This document shows, piece by piece, positions 18,348 through 28,020 of a DNA stretch of 64,000 nt. The notes under the pieces are model-generated. The model did not search any database, had not been told where the DNA came from, and saw nothing but the letters and a program-made list of their open reading frames with translations. Source of the DNA: Phycisphaerae bacterium (GTDB lineage: Bacteria > Planctomycetota > Phycisphaerae > UBA1845); assembly GCA_024102815.1 (NCBI GenBank), contig JAGFJJ010000048.1, positions 248,001-312,000 on the forward strand, given 5' to 3'. Numbering within the stretch: position 1 is the stretch's first letter; each line of letters starts with the position of its first letter. A program made the translations under genes and the position numbers.

Positions 18348-19535
18348 TCAATTGGCTTGCCCAGCCACGGCCGCAACCCCCTGGGCGGCCCCATTTACCC
18401 TGCTTTCCAGCGCCGGCCGAAGCCGCTCAAACTCCTCCCGCACCGGACGGTCCGGCAGAAGTTCCACGAATTGCTGTCCAAGAACCAGCGCCCTGGAGAA
18501 ATCCCGCCGCCGAATGCAATCCGCAAACGTCCGCCGCAAACGCGTCTCTGTCTGGTCGGCCAGCCGCTCCAGCATTTCCCGCAATGGCTCGGCCGCGCCC
18601 GGCTCGCTCAGGTCGACAATCGCCGAATAGACCCGCCGGCACGTCGCTAGATCACCTTCACGAATCGCGTGTTTCCACTCACCCAGCAGATTCCGCGTCG
18701 TCATTCGGGCATCGTCTTCGAAGTCATCCGAAGATTCCGGCCCCCATTGATCGGACGCGTCGCCCTTATCTTCCGAATTCCGCGAACCGGATGCCGGCGC
18801 CGTGGATCCGCCCGCCAGCGGCATAGGGGATTCGTCCACCGTCGCCGTCCCTGCCGGCCGCACATGCTCACCGCCCACGGTGCCGCCTTCCGCCAGACGA
18901 AGTTGCGCGACCGCCGTCTCCGCGGCCGACCGCGCCGGTGGTTCCTCTTCCAGCAATCGCACAAGCCGCGGGAAACGATCCCGGTTCAGCACCGCCGCCG
19001 CGAGCCCTGCCGGATCTCCGGAACCGATCTCCGCCAGGTTCAATAGCGCCGCCACTTCCGCGAGAGACGCCTCATGCGCTTCGTCTTCTCCATCCTCGGA
19101 TTCGACGTTCAACTCCGGCTCGGCGATCGCTTCCGGAGATTCGGCTCCCTCTTCTCCAGACCCGACTTCCTCGCCGGCAGCAAGCGCCGGCTGCCCTGTG
19201 CCCTCTGCGGGCACCGCCGGTACAATCTCCGCGGCTTTCGTGCGGCGCTCTTCCTCCCGCGCCAGCTCCAGCGCCCGCAGCCGGCGCTGAACATCGTCAA
19301 TCCCCGCCGAGATGGCCTTCGCCCGCACGCCGAGCCGCAACAACTGATTGAACACACCCAGTGCCGTAATCGCTCCGGTGATGATCAGAAACCCCAGGAA
19401 TGTGCTCAGCCGATCCCCCGCCACGGCCGCGCTGAGCGACAGCAGCAGACCAATGCTGATGTATGTCGCCGCGACTACATACAGGGCCTTGCGACTGCGA
19501 CGACTTCCATCCCCTAGATCATGAAACTCGAACAT
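18348..19535 (-). CDS. Membrane-anchored protein of unknown function
   Basis: 395 residues. Two transmembrane helices lie at about 18-40 and 45-65, with a short coiled segment (IDDVQRRLRALELAREEERR) after them. A long acidic low-complexity linker follows (about 100-290, rich in Glu, Ala, Gly). The C-terminal 110 residues form a helical, TPR-like domain (EWKHAIREGDLATCRRVYSAI, then RDFSRALVLGQQFVELLPDRP). The helical end looks like a protein-interaction module on the cytoplasmic face. No family recognised. Confidence 0.7.
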   Translation of the reverse strand: MFEFHDLGDGSRRSRKALYVVAATYISIGLLLSLSAAVAGDRLSTFLGFLIITGAITALGVFNQLLRLGVRAKAISAGIDDVQRRLRALELAREEERRTKAAEIVPAVPAEGTGQPALAAGEEVGSGEEGAESPEAIAEPELNVESEDGEDEAHEASLAEVAALLNLAEIGSGDPAGLAAAVLNRDRFPRLVRLLEEEPPARSAAETAVAQLRLAEGGTVGGEHVRPAGTATVDESPMPLAGGSTAPASGSRNSEDKGDASDQWGPESSDDFEDDARMTTRNLLGEWKHAIREGDLATCRRVYSAIVDLSEPGAAEPLREMLERLADQTETRLRRTFADCIRRRDFSRALVLGQQFVELLPDRPVREEFERLRPALESRVNGAAQGVAAVAGQAN

Positions 19536-19591
19536 TTATGGTTTCCCAGTCCAACTCACCCAATTCGAGCTGAGCCGGACGCTGATCGTAT

Positions 19592-20683
19592 TCACTGCTT
19601 CTTGGGCATTCGAAGTGGCACGAATGGGCCACCCTTGTTCGACGCGAGTTCCGCCGGATCAAGCCGATCGAGGCCCGCCAGCGTACTCGCCAGCGGTACG
19701 GAAACCTCCAGCCACATCGAAGGCGCCAGCGTCTCCACCCGGGCTTCCTTCAGGCCGGCCGGCAGCAGGACCGTATCGCCGACGTTGAACTCCACCGCAC
19801 TGGATCCGCCGCCATATCGAACTCGACATCGACCCTCCAGGATCATCCACACGACGAAACTGCGATCCAGCGGTACCGGTTGGTCCGCCCCCTCCACCAT
19901 CCGTACCCGGTCCACGCTGAACCACGGCGAACGTACCAGCGTCGTGACCGTCGTCCAGACGCTTGCGACGTGTTGCTGCCGTTCCTCCGGGTACGGTCCC
20001 GCGTCGAAGCGCGCGCAGCCCAGCCCCTGCTCCACGTGCAGTTCCCGCGGGCCGCCCACGCTCGGATCGATTCGATCCCAGTCGAACAGTCGATACGTCA
20101 CGTCCGACGGGGTCTGTACTTCTGCGACCACCACGCCGCCGCCAAGTGCATGGATCACCCCCGAAGGCAGATAGTAGCAATGGCCCGCGCGCACGGGGAT
20201 CCGGCACAGCAGATCTCCCACGCCTCGAGATTCCAGTGCGGCGCGGAACGCTTCCGCCGTCGTCCCATCCCGAGCGCCACGGAAAATGCAGGCGTCGTCG
20301 TTGGCGTGGACCACGTACCACGCTTCATTCTTCGGTCGAACCGCCCCGCCCAGGCGCTGCGCAGTCTCCTCGTCAGGATGCACCTGCACGCTCAGCGTTT
20401 CCCGGGCGTCGAGAAACTTCAGCAGCAGCGGGAATCGACCGTCGATCAGCTCAACATCACCCATCAGGGCCGGACCCCACTCCCTGACCAGATCGGGCAG
20501 CGCCGTCCCGCGCAGCGGCCCGTTGGCCACGACCGATACCTCCCCTTCCAGGTCGACGAGCTCCCAGGATTCTCCAATGGGCGCATCAGGAGGCAGCGTC
20601 TTTCCGAGCAGTCGCTCGAGATGGCGTCCTCCCCACACCTTGGACTTCAAGAGCGGTTCAAAGACGACGGGATAAACGTCCAT
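19592..20683 (-). CDS. manA: Type I mannose-6-phosphate isomerase
   Basis: 363 residues from the ATG at 20683. It interconverts fructose-6-phosphate and mannose-6-phosphate, feeding GDP-mannose and glycan synthesis. The cupin-type zinc site is visible as QVHPDEE, EAWYV and the downstream VIHALGGG. The N-terminal PLLKSKVWGG and GESWEL are family signatures. A second cupin-like half ends the protein. It is divergent from the tRNA-binding protein gene, with about 180 bases between starts. Confidence 0.92.
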   Translation of the reverse strand: MDVYPVVFEPLLKSKVWGGRHLERLLGKTLPPDAPIGESWELVDLEGEVSVVANGPLRGTALPDLVREWGPALMGDVELIDGRFPLLLKFLDARETLSVQVHPDEETAQRLGGAVRPKNEAWYVVHANDDACIFRGARDGTTAEAFRAALESRGVGDLLCRIPVRAGHCYYLPSGVIHALGGGVVVAEVQTPSDVTYRLFDWDRIDPSVGGPRELHVEQGLGCARFDAGPYPEERQQHVASVWTTVTTLVRSPWFSVDRVRMVEGADQPVPLDRSFVVWMILEGRCRVRYGGGSSAVEFNVGDTVLLPAGLKEARVETLAPSMWLEVSVPLASTLAGLDRLDPAELASNKGGPFVPLRMPKKQ

Positions 20684-20861
20684 GTCGCAGTACTTCCAGG
20701 GACGGGCGATTGTAGAGCCGAAGACCTCCCTGACAAGCCGCGACTGAAGTACGCCTGAATCAGGCCTTTGCGTTGCCGCGATCCTCGCCCGTTTGTACAC
20801 TCCAAGCCGGCTTGTTCGATCGCAGGCGCCACGAGACGCCGACTACCGGAGACTGCTCATC

Positions 20862-21215
20862 ATGACCGATTCTGCGGCACCCCAGGGAACGATTACCTTC
20901 GACGACTTCGTCAAGGTTCAGCTTCGCGTGGGCAAAGTCATTGAAGCCAAGGCCCACCCCAACGCCGACAAACTACTTATCCTGCGTGTCGATCTGGGAA
21001 CGGAACAACGCCAGATCTGCGCGGGCCTGCGGGCCTACTACGCGCCCGAACAGCTCATGGGCAAGAACCTGATCATCGTGACCAATCTTGCCCCGCGCAT
21101 GATGCGCGGCGAGGAAAGCAACGGCATGCTGCTGGCCGCCTCCAGCCCCGATAAATCGCGCGTGATCGTCCTGACCACGGACGAACCCATCGAGCCCGGC
21201 AGCACGATCAGTTAG
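20862..21215 (+). CDS. tRNA-binding domain protein (MetRS C-terminal/CsaA type)
   Basis: 117 residues: a single OB-fold tRNA-binding domain, starting FDDFVKVQLRVGKVIEAKAHPNADKL and ending with the conserved SNGMLLAAS. Such domains occur at the C-terminus of methionyl-tRNA synthetase as a dimerisation and tRNA-affinity module, or alone as Trbp111 or CsaA-like proteins. FVKVQLRVGKV and the conserved (N)ADKL match the MetRS-type. No metG gene lies nearby, so it is a free-standing module. Confidence 0.9.
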   Translation: MTDSAAPQGTITFDDFVKVQLRVGKVIEAKAHPNADKLLILRVDLGTEQRQICAGLRAYYAPEQLMGKNLIIVTNLAPRMMRGEESNGMLLAASSPDKSRVIVLTTDEPIEPGSTIS

Positions 21216-21329
21216 CCCCATTGGGCCGCACCGCGCCCGAGGCGCTCAGGATCCGGCGGAATGCAACCGCCTGCGGTGGCGGACGTATCAGGAATAGCGA
21301 GCCTGTTTCCTTTGCGGCAGTCGTGCATA

Positions 21330-21719
21330 ATGAAAAGGGCCATCCATCCCAACGCAGTCATGGGCCTTACCGGATCACTGCTCTGCGCGGGTGCGCTGCT
21401 CGCAACCGGCTGCGCCGACCCCCACTATCGAGTCGCCCGCGAGCGCCGCGACGCTAGCATTCAGTTCGTCTTGGACTCTTCCGCAAGGGTCGAGGGCGAC
21501 TTCGGCGAGAATCTGGCGGAAATCCAGAGGGTGGACCGGCGCCTGACCGCCAATCGCAAAATCCTCGCCGAAGACATGGCGACGACGATCCGACACCTCG
21601 AAAACGACCGCGCCCGGCGCTGGCAGGAGGGCGAACTCGTCCCGCCGAACTTCAGCAATCGCCTCTTCTCTCGAGAGATAACCCAACGGGCCGAGGACTT
21701 CGCCCGCCTGGTCTATTGA
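21330..21719 (+). CDS. Small lipoprotein of unknown function
   Basis: 129 residues from the ATG at 21330. A signal peptide with a lipobox (LLATGC) gives a lipidated protein of about 105 residues. The rest is helical and charged (DFGENLAEIQRVDRRLTANRKILAEDMATTIRHLENDRARR), possibly a coiled coil. Its 3' end is close to that of the opposite-strand gene at 21727. No family recognised. Confidence 0.75.
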   Translation: MKRAIHPNAVMGLTGSLLCAGALLATGCADPHYRVARERRDASIQFVLDSSARVEGDFGENLAEIQRVDRRLTANRKILAEDMATTIRHLENDRARRWQEGELVPPNFSNRLFSREITQRAEDFARLVY

Positions 21720-21726
21720 CTTGGGT

Positions 21727-22209
21727 TCATATCCGCGAACCGAAGGAATGCGGTGTCCGGCGGAAGAGCACCTCGCGCAACTGCGTTCCGAGCAGCAGCG
21801 TCGAGCGCCTCAGCTCCTCGTCGAACTCCTTTTTCCCTTTCTTTTCGGGAAGCTGCTGGGCGAATTCCTGCACCCGCCGCTCGAAAACCGATTGCGACAG
21901 CAGCAGAACATTGGGATTGTCCATCCGCGGATGCTCCGCCAGTTCCCGCAGGAACCGGCGCTGACCGGCCGACAACTTCAGATTCTCCAACGCCTCCCCA
22001 AAAACCTGCCACGCCTTCCCCTCTTTGCGCTGCCGGGCGCGACGAGCCATCAGTACGCCGGCGATCATGGTGAACGCCACGAATGCCGCGATGGTCAGCA
22101 GCACCAACAGGGCTTCCCGCAGCGAGCCTCCCCGCTCGAAACGCTCATGGGCTCCGCGAACCAGCGGCGGAAGGCCTCCTACGAACCTTGCAAGAGCCCA
22201 GGTGCTCAT
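21727..22209 (-). CDS. Single-pass membrane protein coupled to the HEAT gene
   Basis: 160 residues. The ATG overlaps the stop of the HEAT-repeat gene (ATGA). A transmembrane helix (ALLVLLTIAAFVAFTMIAGVL) is followed by a basic stretch and a helical cytoplasmic domain (WQVFGEALENLKLSAGQRRFLRELAEHP). That helical region recalls the segment that precedes PilZ domains in some flagellar regulators, but no PilZ domain is present, so this resemblance is weak. It most likely works with the HEAT protein. Confidence 0.7.
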   Translation of the reverse strand: MSTWALARFVGGLPPLVRGAHERFERGGSLREALLVLLTIAAFVAFTMIAGVLMARRARQRKEGKAWQVFGEALENLKLSAGQRRFLRELAEHPRMDNPNVLLLSQSVFERRVQEFAQQLPEKKGKKEFDEELRRSTLLLGTQLREVLFRRTPHSFGSRI

Positions 22210-24095
22210 GATCGCGCCTTCTCCATCGTCACCATCGACGCGCTCGCCGCTTCCCCGCTCTTTGAAAATTCGCCCTGCGATGTCCCCATCGCCTGCCACC
22301 GCTCCAGAATGTCGCCCGCCGACCGGCGTACCGCCGGATCCTCGTCCGACTGCGCAAGTTGCCCCAATCGGCCCCGCTGCGACTGCAGGCCCAGGCGACC
22401 CACGACCCACAACCCGCTTCGCCGCCAGCCCGGCGACGGGTGCAAGAGCATGTCGATCAGTTCCGCGGCCGCGCGCGCCGACGCTCCCGGCAAGAGCGCC
22501 TTGATGGCATTGGCTCGCACGCGCCGGCTCTCGTCCCCCAGACGATCCGCAACCAGCCCCCGTGCCTCGCTGCGATCGGATCGCTCCGCTGCCTCGACCG
22601 CTGCCGCCCGAACCCGTGCGTCGGGATCGGTCAGCGCCGAACGCACGATCCGAGTCGCTGTCGGATCGGAAAGGTCCGCGAGCATTCCCACGGCGGCCGC
22701 GCGGACCGCGGTGTCACCGTCGTGGCACATCCGGTATACGACATCCCGCAGCGCCTCGGCCGCGCCCATCTCGCGGGCCACGATCAGCGCTCGCCGGCGC
22801 ACCTCCGGGTCGAGCCCGGCCAGCCTCGCCCGCAGCAGGCGGAGAGAATCCGACCAGCGCACGCGGAGCACGTCCCGCTCTTCCCGGGTGGGATTCGGCG
22901 ATGCGCCCACGTCGTGAATCAGCCGCCTGATCGCCGCGCCCAGCGGATCACTTCCGTCCGGCGACGGACTCTCCGTCGCATGCGTACCCACCGTCCGTCG
23001 CCGCCATTCCCGAATCGCCTCCGCGCCGACCGCGCCGCGATCACGCAGCGAAATGCGCCGCAGCAGCGCCTCCGCTTCCGGTCCGCGCTCGCACCGCAAC
23101 GCGTTCAGCAACGAATCACGCAGCGCGGGATCGCCCTCGTCGAGAACCGTCGAGTAGATCGTCAACCGTTCGGACTGCGACAGGCCCATCAGCCGCGCCA
23201 GCGTCAGACCGGCCGCCACCTCGTCCTCCGCCCATCGCGCCCAACGTTCGACGCGCTGCGTCAGAAACGGTAGGCGCCGGAGCCGGCGCACCCCCTTGCG
23301 CACCGCCTCATCGCCGAGCACGTCGATCTCCCCCAGCAAACCGCGAAATGATACCTCATCGTCGATACGCGAAAGCCCGCGAATGGCGTGGCTCGACAGC
23401 GTATCGATGCCTACGGCCGACAACCGGAAGCGAATGAATCGCCCGTCGTCGCTTCTTTCCAGATACTTCTGGAGCACAATGGTTATGGGAGCCCGGCGAC
23501 GATGGACGAGGTCGCGGATGGTGTCCATCGTTTCGACGGGGATGCCGAGTGCCATGAATATGACACCGCTCTGTCGATGAATCGACCAGCGCCGCAGAGC
23601 CAGCCGAAGGGCGTCCAGCACCGCGCAGCGACGTGCCGAAACCCGCTCGGTCGAATGGTCGTGCCCGCGAGCCGTCGAGGTGTCGTCCAGCAGCCTGCCG
23701 AGTGTCTGAATCGCTTCCCCCCGGGTCTTCGGGCAGGAATGCTCCAGCGCTCGTACCGCCAACTCGGCGAGATCCGCGGCCCGTGCTTCGGCGATCAGCT
23801 TCAGCGCCGTCACCCGTGCTTCACTCTCCCCCGATGCCAGCCGCGCCGCCAGCTCGGACCGCCAGGCCGACAGCTCCCGAAGAACCGCCTCCCGACCATC
23901 CCGCGACAACCGCGGCAAGGCTTCAAACGCCCTGGAAAGAGCCTCACGGTTCCCCCGTCGGACCAGCGCTTCAATCGCCGCCGCTTGCTCCATGCCCTCC
24001 AGTGTGGGCAGAACCTCTGCAATGGCCGCGTCGACGGCCTTGCTTGGCTGGGCAAGAAGTACCCCCCAGGTGTCCGGAAGAGCGGATAGGCTCAT
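22206..24095 (-). CDS. HEAT-repeat protein
   Basis: About 629 residues from the ATG at 24095; an alternative non-ATG start lies upstream at 24200. The whole length is helical repeats. They are most regular at the C-terminal half (DPDARVRAAAVEAAERS, DESRRVRANAIKALLPG, DPAVRRSAGDILERW). HEAT solenoids are scaffolds for protein contacts. No signal peptide is visible, so it should be cytoplasmic. It overlaps the downstream single-pass membrane gene by four bases, suggesting a membrane-linked complex. Confidence 0.82.
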   Translation of the reverse strand: MSLSALPDTWGVLLAQPSKAVDAAIAEVLPTLEGMEQAAAIEALVRRGNREALSRAFEALPRLSRDGREAVLRELSAWRSELAARLASGESEARVTALKLIAEARAADLAELAVRALEHSCPKTRGEAIQTLGRLLDDTSTARGHDHSTERVSARRCAVLDALRLALRRWSIHRQSGVIFMALGIPVETMDTIRDLVHRRRAPITIVLQKYLERSDDGRFIRFRLSAVGIDTLSSHAIRGLSRIDDEVSFRGLLGEIDVLGDEAVRKGVRRLRRLPFLTQRVERWARWAEDEVAAGLTLARLMGLSQSERLTIYSTVLDEGDPALRDSLLNALRCERGPEAEALLRRISLRDRGAVGAEAIREWRRRTVGTHATESPSPDGSDPLGAAIRRLIHDVGASPNPTREERDVLRVRWSDSLRLLRARLAGLDPEVRRRALIVAREMGAAEALRDVVYRMCHDGDTAVRAAAVGMLADLSDPTATRIVRSALTDPDARVRAAAVEAAERSDRSEARGLVADRLGDESRRVRANAIKALLPGASARAAAELIDMLLHPSPGWRRSGLWVVGRLGLQSQRGRLGQLAQSDEDPAVRRSAGDILERWQAMGTSQGEFSKSGEAASASMVTMEKARS

Positions 24096-24212
24096 CAAGG
24101 AGATATCGGCCTGACGCGACGGCCGACTTTGCGGCAATCGTGGCCCAGACTGCTGAAAAGGGCAATTACCCCTCGGAAGCGGCGCCCACTCCCGTGCCAA
24201 TCCGGATTCAGG

Positions 24213-24659
24213 TTAACGAAGGTCTTTCTCGAAGATGACCACGTTGTTGCCCGTGGCCGTGTCCCAGCGGATTCCGATAATGTCGAACCCCTCGGAGATC
24301 GCTAGGTGCAGCATGGGTCGATGCTGGTTCAGACACTCAAACCGCAGAATGCCGTACTGGTGTTCGCGGGCCCAGGCTGACTGCGCCTGGCTGAGCTGCG
24401 TCCCGATTCCCGCCCGGCGGAAATCCGGCAACACGCCCACCAGCCAGGTGAAATAGGTCGAGGGCATGAGCTCGAATCCGACAATGAAGCCAGCATGACG
24501 TTTTTCAACCATCGCCACCATCAGGTTGACGTTGTACCGCCCCTGGAACCGTCGCTTGAAGAATGATTCATCTCGCGCTGGACTCATCACCTGATTGTAA
24601 AGATCGGCAATCAGGGTCAGCTCACCCATTCCCACAGGCACGATGGTCGCGTCCGCCAT
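24213..24659 (-). CDS. GNAT-family N-acetyltransferase
   Basis: 148 residues from the ATG at 24659. The acetyl-CoA binding motif A is visible as VLPDFRRAGIGTQLSQA, preceded by the beta strand WLVGV. The C-terminal part (FECLNQHRPMLHLAISEGFDIIGI) fits motif B. GNAT enzymes transfer acetyl groups to amines on proteins or small molecules, and the substrate cannot be told from sequence. It lies upstream of the HEAT gene on the same strand. Confidence 0.85.
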   Translation of the reverse strand: MADATIVPVGMGELTLIADLYNQVMSPARDESFFKRRFQGRYNVNLMVAMVEKRHAGFIVGFELMPSTYFTWLVGVLPDFRRAGIGTQLSQAQSAWAREHQYGILRFECLNQHRPMLHLAISEGFDIIGIRWDTATGNNVVIFEKDLR

Positions 24660-24788
24660 GTTCTTCGAACTCCTGCCAGACCCCCGCAACTTCTCTATCG
24701 TACCGCGCGGACTGGCGCTGCAATAGCCTCGCTGACCCCGGATCACCGGCGTTGCCAATCCGCGTCGCTGGCGCTACGGTGACGCGCC

Positions 24789-26582
24789 ATGAGAACCGAC
24801 CCATCCGCTCGTCGCTACCTGGAGACCGGTTGCCTCGCCGCCGCCGCGGCGCTGTGCGCCATCGTCCTCGGATGCCAGACCGGTGACACCGGGAACGCGG
24901 CGTCGACCCCGGCCTTGACCCTGACCGATCGCCTGGTCCGCACCTACCCGGAACTCGAGAGTGGCCGCTTCGCTGTTATCGCCGATTTCGAGGATCCCGT
25001 GCACATGGAATTGGTTCAGGTCGTCAGTGTCTCCCCATCAGGACGATGCACGCTCGACCCCAACGGCGGGCGACCCCAAACCGGCGGCAGCGCTCTGGCC
25101 TTCACTTCCGGCTCGCCCAACGACGTCATGGTTCTGAGCAACGCCCACGCCGATCGCTGGTACCTCAAGCGCGACTGGCGCGCCTACGACCTTCTTCTCA
25201 TGAGCATTCAAGCGCCACGACCGGGACTGACCGCCGATCTGGCGATCGGCACCGGCGCGAGTCTCAACCGGCGGTACAGCGAGACGGCCGTGCCCCTCGA
25301 CGCCGGCTGGAACGTTCTCCGCCTTGACCTCGCCGAACTCGGCGAAAATCTCCCCCTCGATGATATTCAGGAAATCCGGCTCTCCCTTCGCGACTCCGGG
25401 CCATCCCCCGTGGTGCTGCACATCGATGACATTCTGCTGGTCAGCAGCCGCGAGACTCTCTGGGGTGATCCCGACGGTCCGGAAGATCAACTGTACGCCC
25501 AGCGCGTCGGACGTCGCTTCCGCATCGGCGCCAACGGCCGATTCGACCTCGGATTCTCCGGGGGACTCATCGTCGAAGCCTACAACCTCGCCTCCGACCC
25601 GTCCCGACTTCTGAATCTCGTTCGTCGAGGATCGCTTTCCCCCGTGCCGATCCGTCTCAACGCCTCCGGCCTTCCTGTGCCTGGATCAAACGCCCGCGAC
25701 CGCGCCTTCGTCGAGGCGACACAGCGCATCGTGGAAGCCAACCGTTTGCGCATCGTCGTGGACAGCGAGTGGCGAATCCCGGCGCCGGGAGATTCCAGTG
25801 CCCTCCCTGCTCGCTGGCGAACCGTGATCTACCGCTCCGGCCGCGTCTTCGTGACCACGGAACTCTCTCCCCAGGCAACAGGCCGCGCGGGACTCATCTG
25901 GACACTGGCGGAATCCGCCGCCGCCCGGACCCGACTTTCAACGTCATCGCCCTCCGCCGGCGAGGCGCTTCCGCTGCTCGCCCTGATGAACGGCGACGCA
26001 ACCTCAGCCGGGCTGCTCCGCGTCTACAACCCCGGCGATATCCGCCTGATCGAGCAGCGCGACCCTCTGGAAAAAACAGTTTCGATTCTCGCACTGCCCG
26101 AGCCCGGCGAGTCGCGCCCCACGCCGCGGGTCTGGTACACCTTGTGGTCGGCACCGGGTGCGCCGCCTCTCGATTGGACCGACGCACGCGACCAGGCGCG
26201 CTCGTTCCAGAATCCGCCCAAGCCCGTACTCCAGGCCGGTGCCTGGGCGCCTTCGCAGCCGCGCGACGAATCCGTCGCGGGCGCCTCCGACGCCGGATTC
26301 AATCGCATCATGGGCCAGTACGAAGTAACTCCCATGGCCGGAACCGCCCGTTTTCTCCTCAAGAGCGGGGATCGTCCGCTGCCCAACCCCGTCTTCGCGA
26401 TTCCGCTACAACCACAGCAGCGCGTCTGGGTCTATGTCGATTACCTCATTCACCAGCCGGTCGAACGCGGCGACGGCTACGCCCTCTTCGAGGTCGAAAC
26501 CAAACCGCAAAGCGACACGCTTGTCGAAGTGCTAACCGACGACGGCCGGACCTCCGGCAACGGCAATCCGGCGCGCAATTGA
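24789..26582 (+). CDS. Lipoprotein with CIA30/carbohydrate-binding-like N-terminal domain
   Basis: 597 residues. A signal peptide with lipobox (AIVLGC) opens it. Residues about 55-220 (FAVIADFEDP ... RDWRAYDLLLMSIQAP ... LHIDDILLV) resemble beta-sandwich domains of the CBM/CIA30 type. The middle is a larger beta-rich region (FDLGFSGGLIVEAYNL onward), and the end (VWVYVDYLIHQPVERGDGYALFEVET) is also beta-rich. Probably extracytoplasmic and carbohydrate- or surface-associated. No catalytic motif seen. Confidence 0.72.
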   Translation: MRTDPSARRYLETGCLAAAAALCAIVLGCQTGDTGNAASTPALTLTDRLVRTYPELESGRFAVIADFEDPVHMELVQVVSVSPSGRCTLDPNGGRPQTGGSALAFTSGSPNDVMVLSNAHADRWYLKRDWRAYDLLLMSIQAPRPGLTADLAIGTGASLNRRYSETAVPLDAGWNVLRLDLAELGENLPLDDIQEIRLSLRDSGPSPVVLHIDDILLVSSRETLWGDPDGPEDQLYAQRVGRRFRIGANGRFDLGFSGGLIVEAYNLASDPSRLLNLVRRGSLSPVPIRLNASGLPVPGSNARDRAFVEATQRIVEANRLRIVVDSEWRIPAPGDSSALPARWRTVIYRSGRVFVTTELSPQATGRAGLIWTLAESAAARTRLSTSSPSAGEALPLLALMNGDATSAGLLRVYNPGDIRLIEQRDPLEKTVSILALPEPGESRPTPRVWYTLWSAPGAPPLDWTDARDQARSFQNPPKPVLQAGAWAPSQPRDESVAGASDAGFNRIMGQYEVTPMAGTARFLLKSGDRPLPNPVFAIPLQPQQRVWVYVDYLIHQPVERGDGYALFEVETKPQSDTLVEVLTDDGRTSGNGNPARN

Positions 26583-26588
26583 CTTGTT

Positions 26589-26957
26589 CTATTCTAGCGA
26601 CCGCAAGTAGCGGAAATCGAAAATCCCCGTGTCGTGCCCGTCGGACCATTCAAACTGAATGGCGTATTGCCCCACGAGCTTCGCATTGACCACGCGCACG
26701 TCGGTCGGATCGGATCGCAGCACCTTGAGCGGATTGTCATCCCGCTGTTCGCGCTCCGTCCGGCACGTCGCACACGGGCAGTTCTTCCGCAACACGGCAA
26801 GATCGAATCGGCTGGTCGTGCCATCCTTCCACTGCACGAGTAGTTCCTGCTCGCGCAGGCGCAGCTTGAGATCCGCGGGCGAAACGGACGCGTCATGCGG
26901 ACCCCGTCCTTCACCACGCGGCGAATCGGAGGATGATTTCGTTTCGTCGCCCGCCAT
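26589..26957 (-). CDS. DUF971 domain protein
   Basis: 122 residues from the ATG at 26957. The C-terminal 90 form a DUF971 (gamma-BBH-like N-terminal) domain: DLKLREQELLVQWKDG-type strands, a CPCATC cysteine cluster, VVNAKLVGQYAIQFEWSDGHDTGIF and YLRSL. DUF971 proteins often sit near Fe-S scaffolds or cofactor genes. Here it follows the hydroxyacid dehydrogenase by seven bases, so it is probably co-transcribed. Precise role unknown. Confidence 0.85.
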   Translation of the reverse strand: MAGDETKSSSDSPRGEGRGPHDASVSPADLKLRLREQELLVQWKDGTTSRFDLAVLRKNCPCATCRTEREQRDDNPLKVLRSDPTDVRVVNAKLVGQYAIQFEWSDGHDTGIFDFRYLRSLE

Positions 26958-26964
26958 CGGCAAT

Positions 26965-27918
26965 CTATCCTTCCTGCGCCGCGTGCCTTGGCGTCTCGCC
27001 ACGCAGCACGCGGATCACGTCATCCACAACGTCGTTCATGCGCACCTGGCTCGATCGCGTCTGCGCCCCGGCATGAGGGGTCAGCACCGTTCGCGGCGCC
27101 GACAGCAGTGGATGCTCCTCCGGCAGCGGCTCCGGATCGACGACGTCCAGCCCCGCGCCGCCCAACAATCCCCCATGCAGACGCTCCGCCAACGCCATCG
27201 AGTCCACCAGAAGACCGCGCGCCGTGTTGATCAGCAGCCCCTCCGGACGGAACCGCTCCAGCGCGGCCGCGCCGATCATCCCCCGCGTCTGTTCCGTCAG
27301 CGGTACGTGCAGCGATACCACGGCCGCCCCTGCATAGAGCTCTTCCTTGGACAACGCCTGCGCCGGAAACTCCAGCGCCCCCACATCGACAATATCGTTG
27401 TACAGAATCGCCATGCCGAAACCAAGATGCGCCCGTCGCGCCACCGCCCGCCCGATCCGCCCCATTCCCACGATGCCCAGCGATAGCTCGGATAATTCGC
27501 GCCCCAACGGCAAGGATCGCCCGTCGGAGAATCGTCCCGCGCGGACCAGCCGATCCACCTCGGGAATCCTCCGCACCAGGCTGAGTATCAGCCCCATCGT
27601 CAGATCGGCCACCGCATCCGTTGACGCGGCCGGCGTGTACACCACCGCAATCCCGCGCCGACGTGCCGCGGTCAGATCGATGTTGTCCAGTCCCACACCC
27701 CCGCGCCCGACCACCTTCAACTTTGGCGCCGCCGCGATCAAGTCCTCCGTTACGCGCGTGTACGTTCGCACAAGAAGCGCATCCGCCTCCGCGACCCTTG
27801 CGCTCAGTTCACTCGGATCGGGACGATTGAGCTCCACAACCTCGCCCACGGCGCGCAGCCGGTTCACCGCGGCGGGATCGTAACGCTCGGCAACGACGAT
27901 TCGTACAGAGGAGCTCAC
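26965..27918 (-). CDS. D-isomer 2-hydroxyacid dehydrogenase (phosphoglycerate dehydrogenase-like)
   Basis: 317 residues from the GTG at 27918; an in-frame start at 28002 would nearly collide with the divergent inositol monophosphatase gene. Rossmann motif GMGRIGRAV, catalytic Arg in NTARG, Glu in DPEPLPEE and His in TPHAG are all present. It lacks the C-terminal ACT or intervening domain of full-length SerA, so it may act as phosphoglycerate dehydrogenase or on another 2-hydroxyacid. NAD-dependent oxidation is expected. Confidence 0.88.
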   Translation of the reverse strand: MSSSVRIVVAERYDPAAVNRLRAVGEVVELNRPDPSELSARVAEADALLVRTYTRVTEDLIAAAPKLKVVGRGGVGLDNIDLTAARRRGIAVVYTPAASTDAVADLTMGLILSLVRRIPEVDRLVRAGRFSDGRSLPLGRELSELSLGIVGMGRIGRAVARRAHLGFGMAILYNDIVDVGALEFPAQALSKEELYAGAAVVSLHVPLTEQTRGMIGAAALERFRPEGLLINTARGLLVDSMALAERLHGGLLGGAGLDVVDPEPLPEEHPLLSAPRTVLTPHAGAQTRSSQVRMNDVVDDVIRVLRGETPRHAAQEG

Positions 27919-28020
27919 GCCCTCGATGTTCGCGCCGCCGCCCCCACCCGTCAACGCAACGCCATCCTCCTCCGCGCGCCTTCTTTGCCTCGCCCACCAC
28001 AAAGGCCTATCATCGCACCG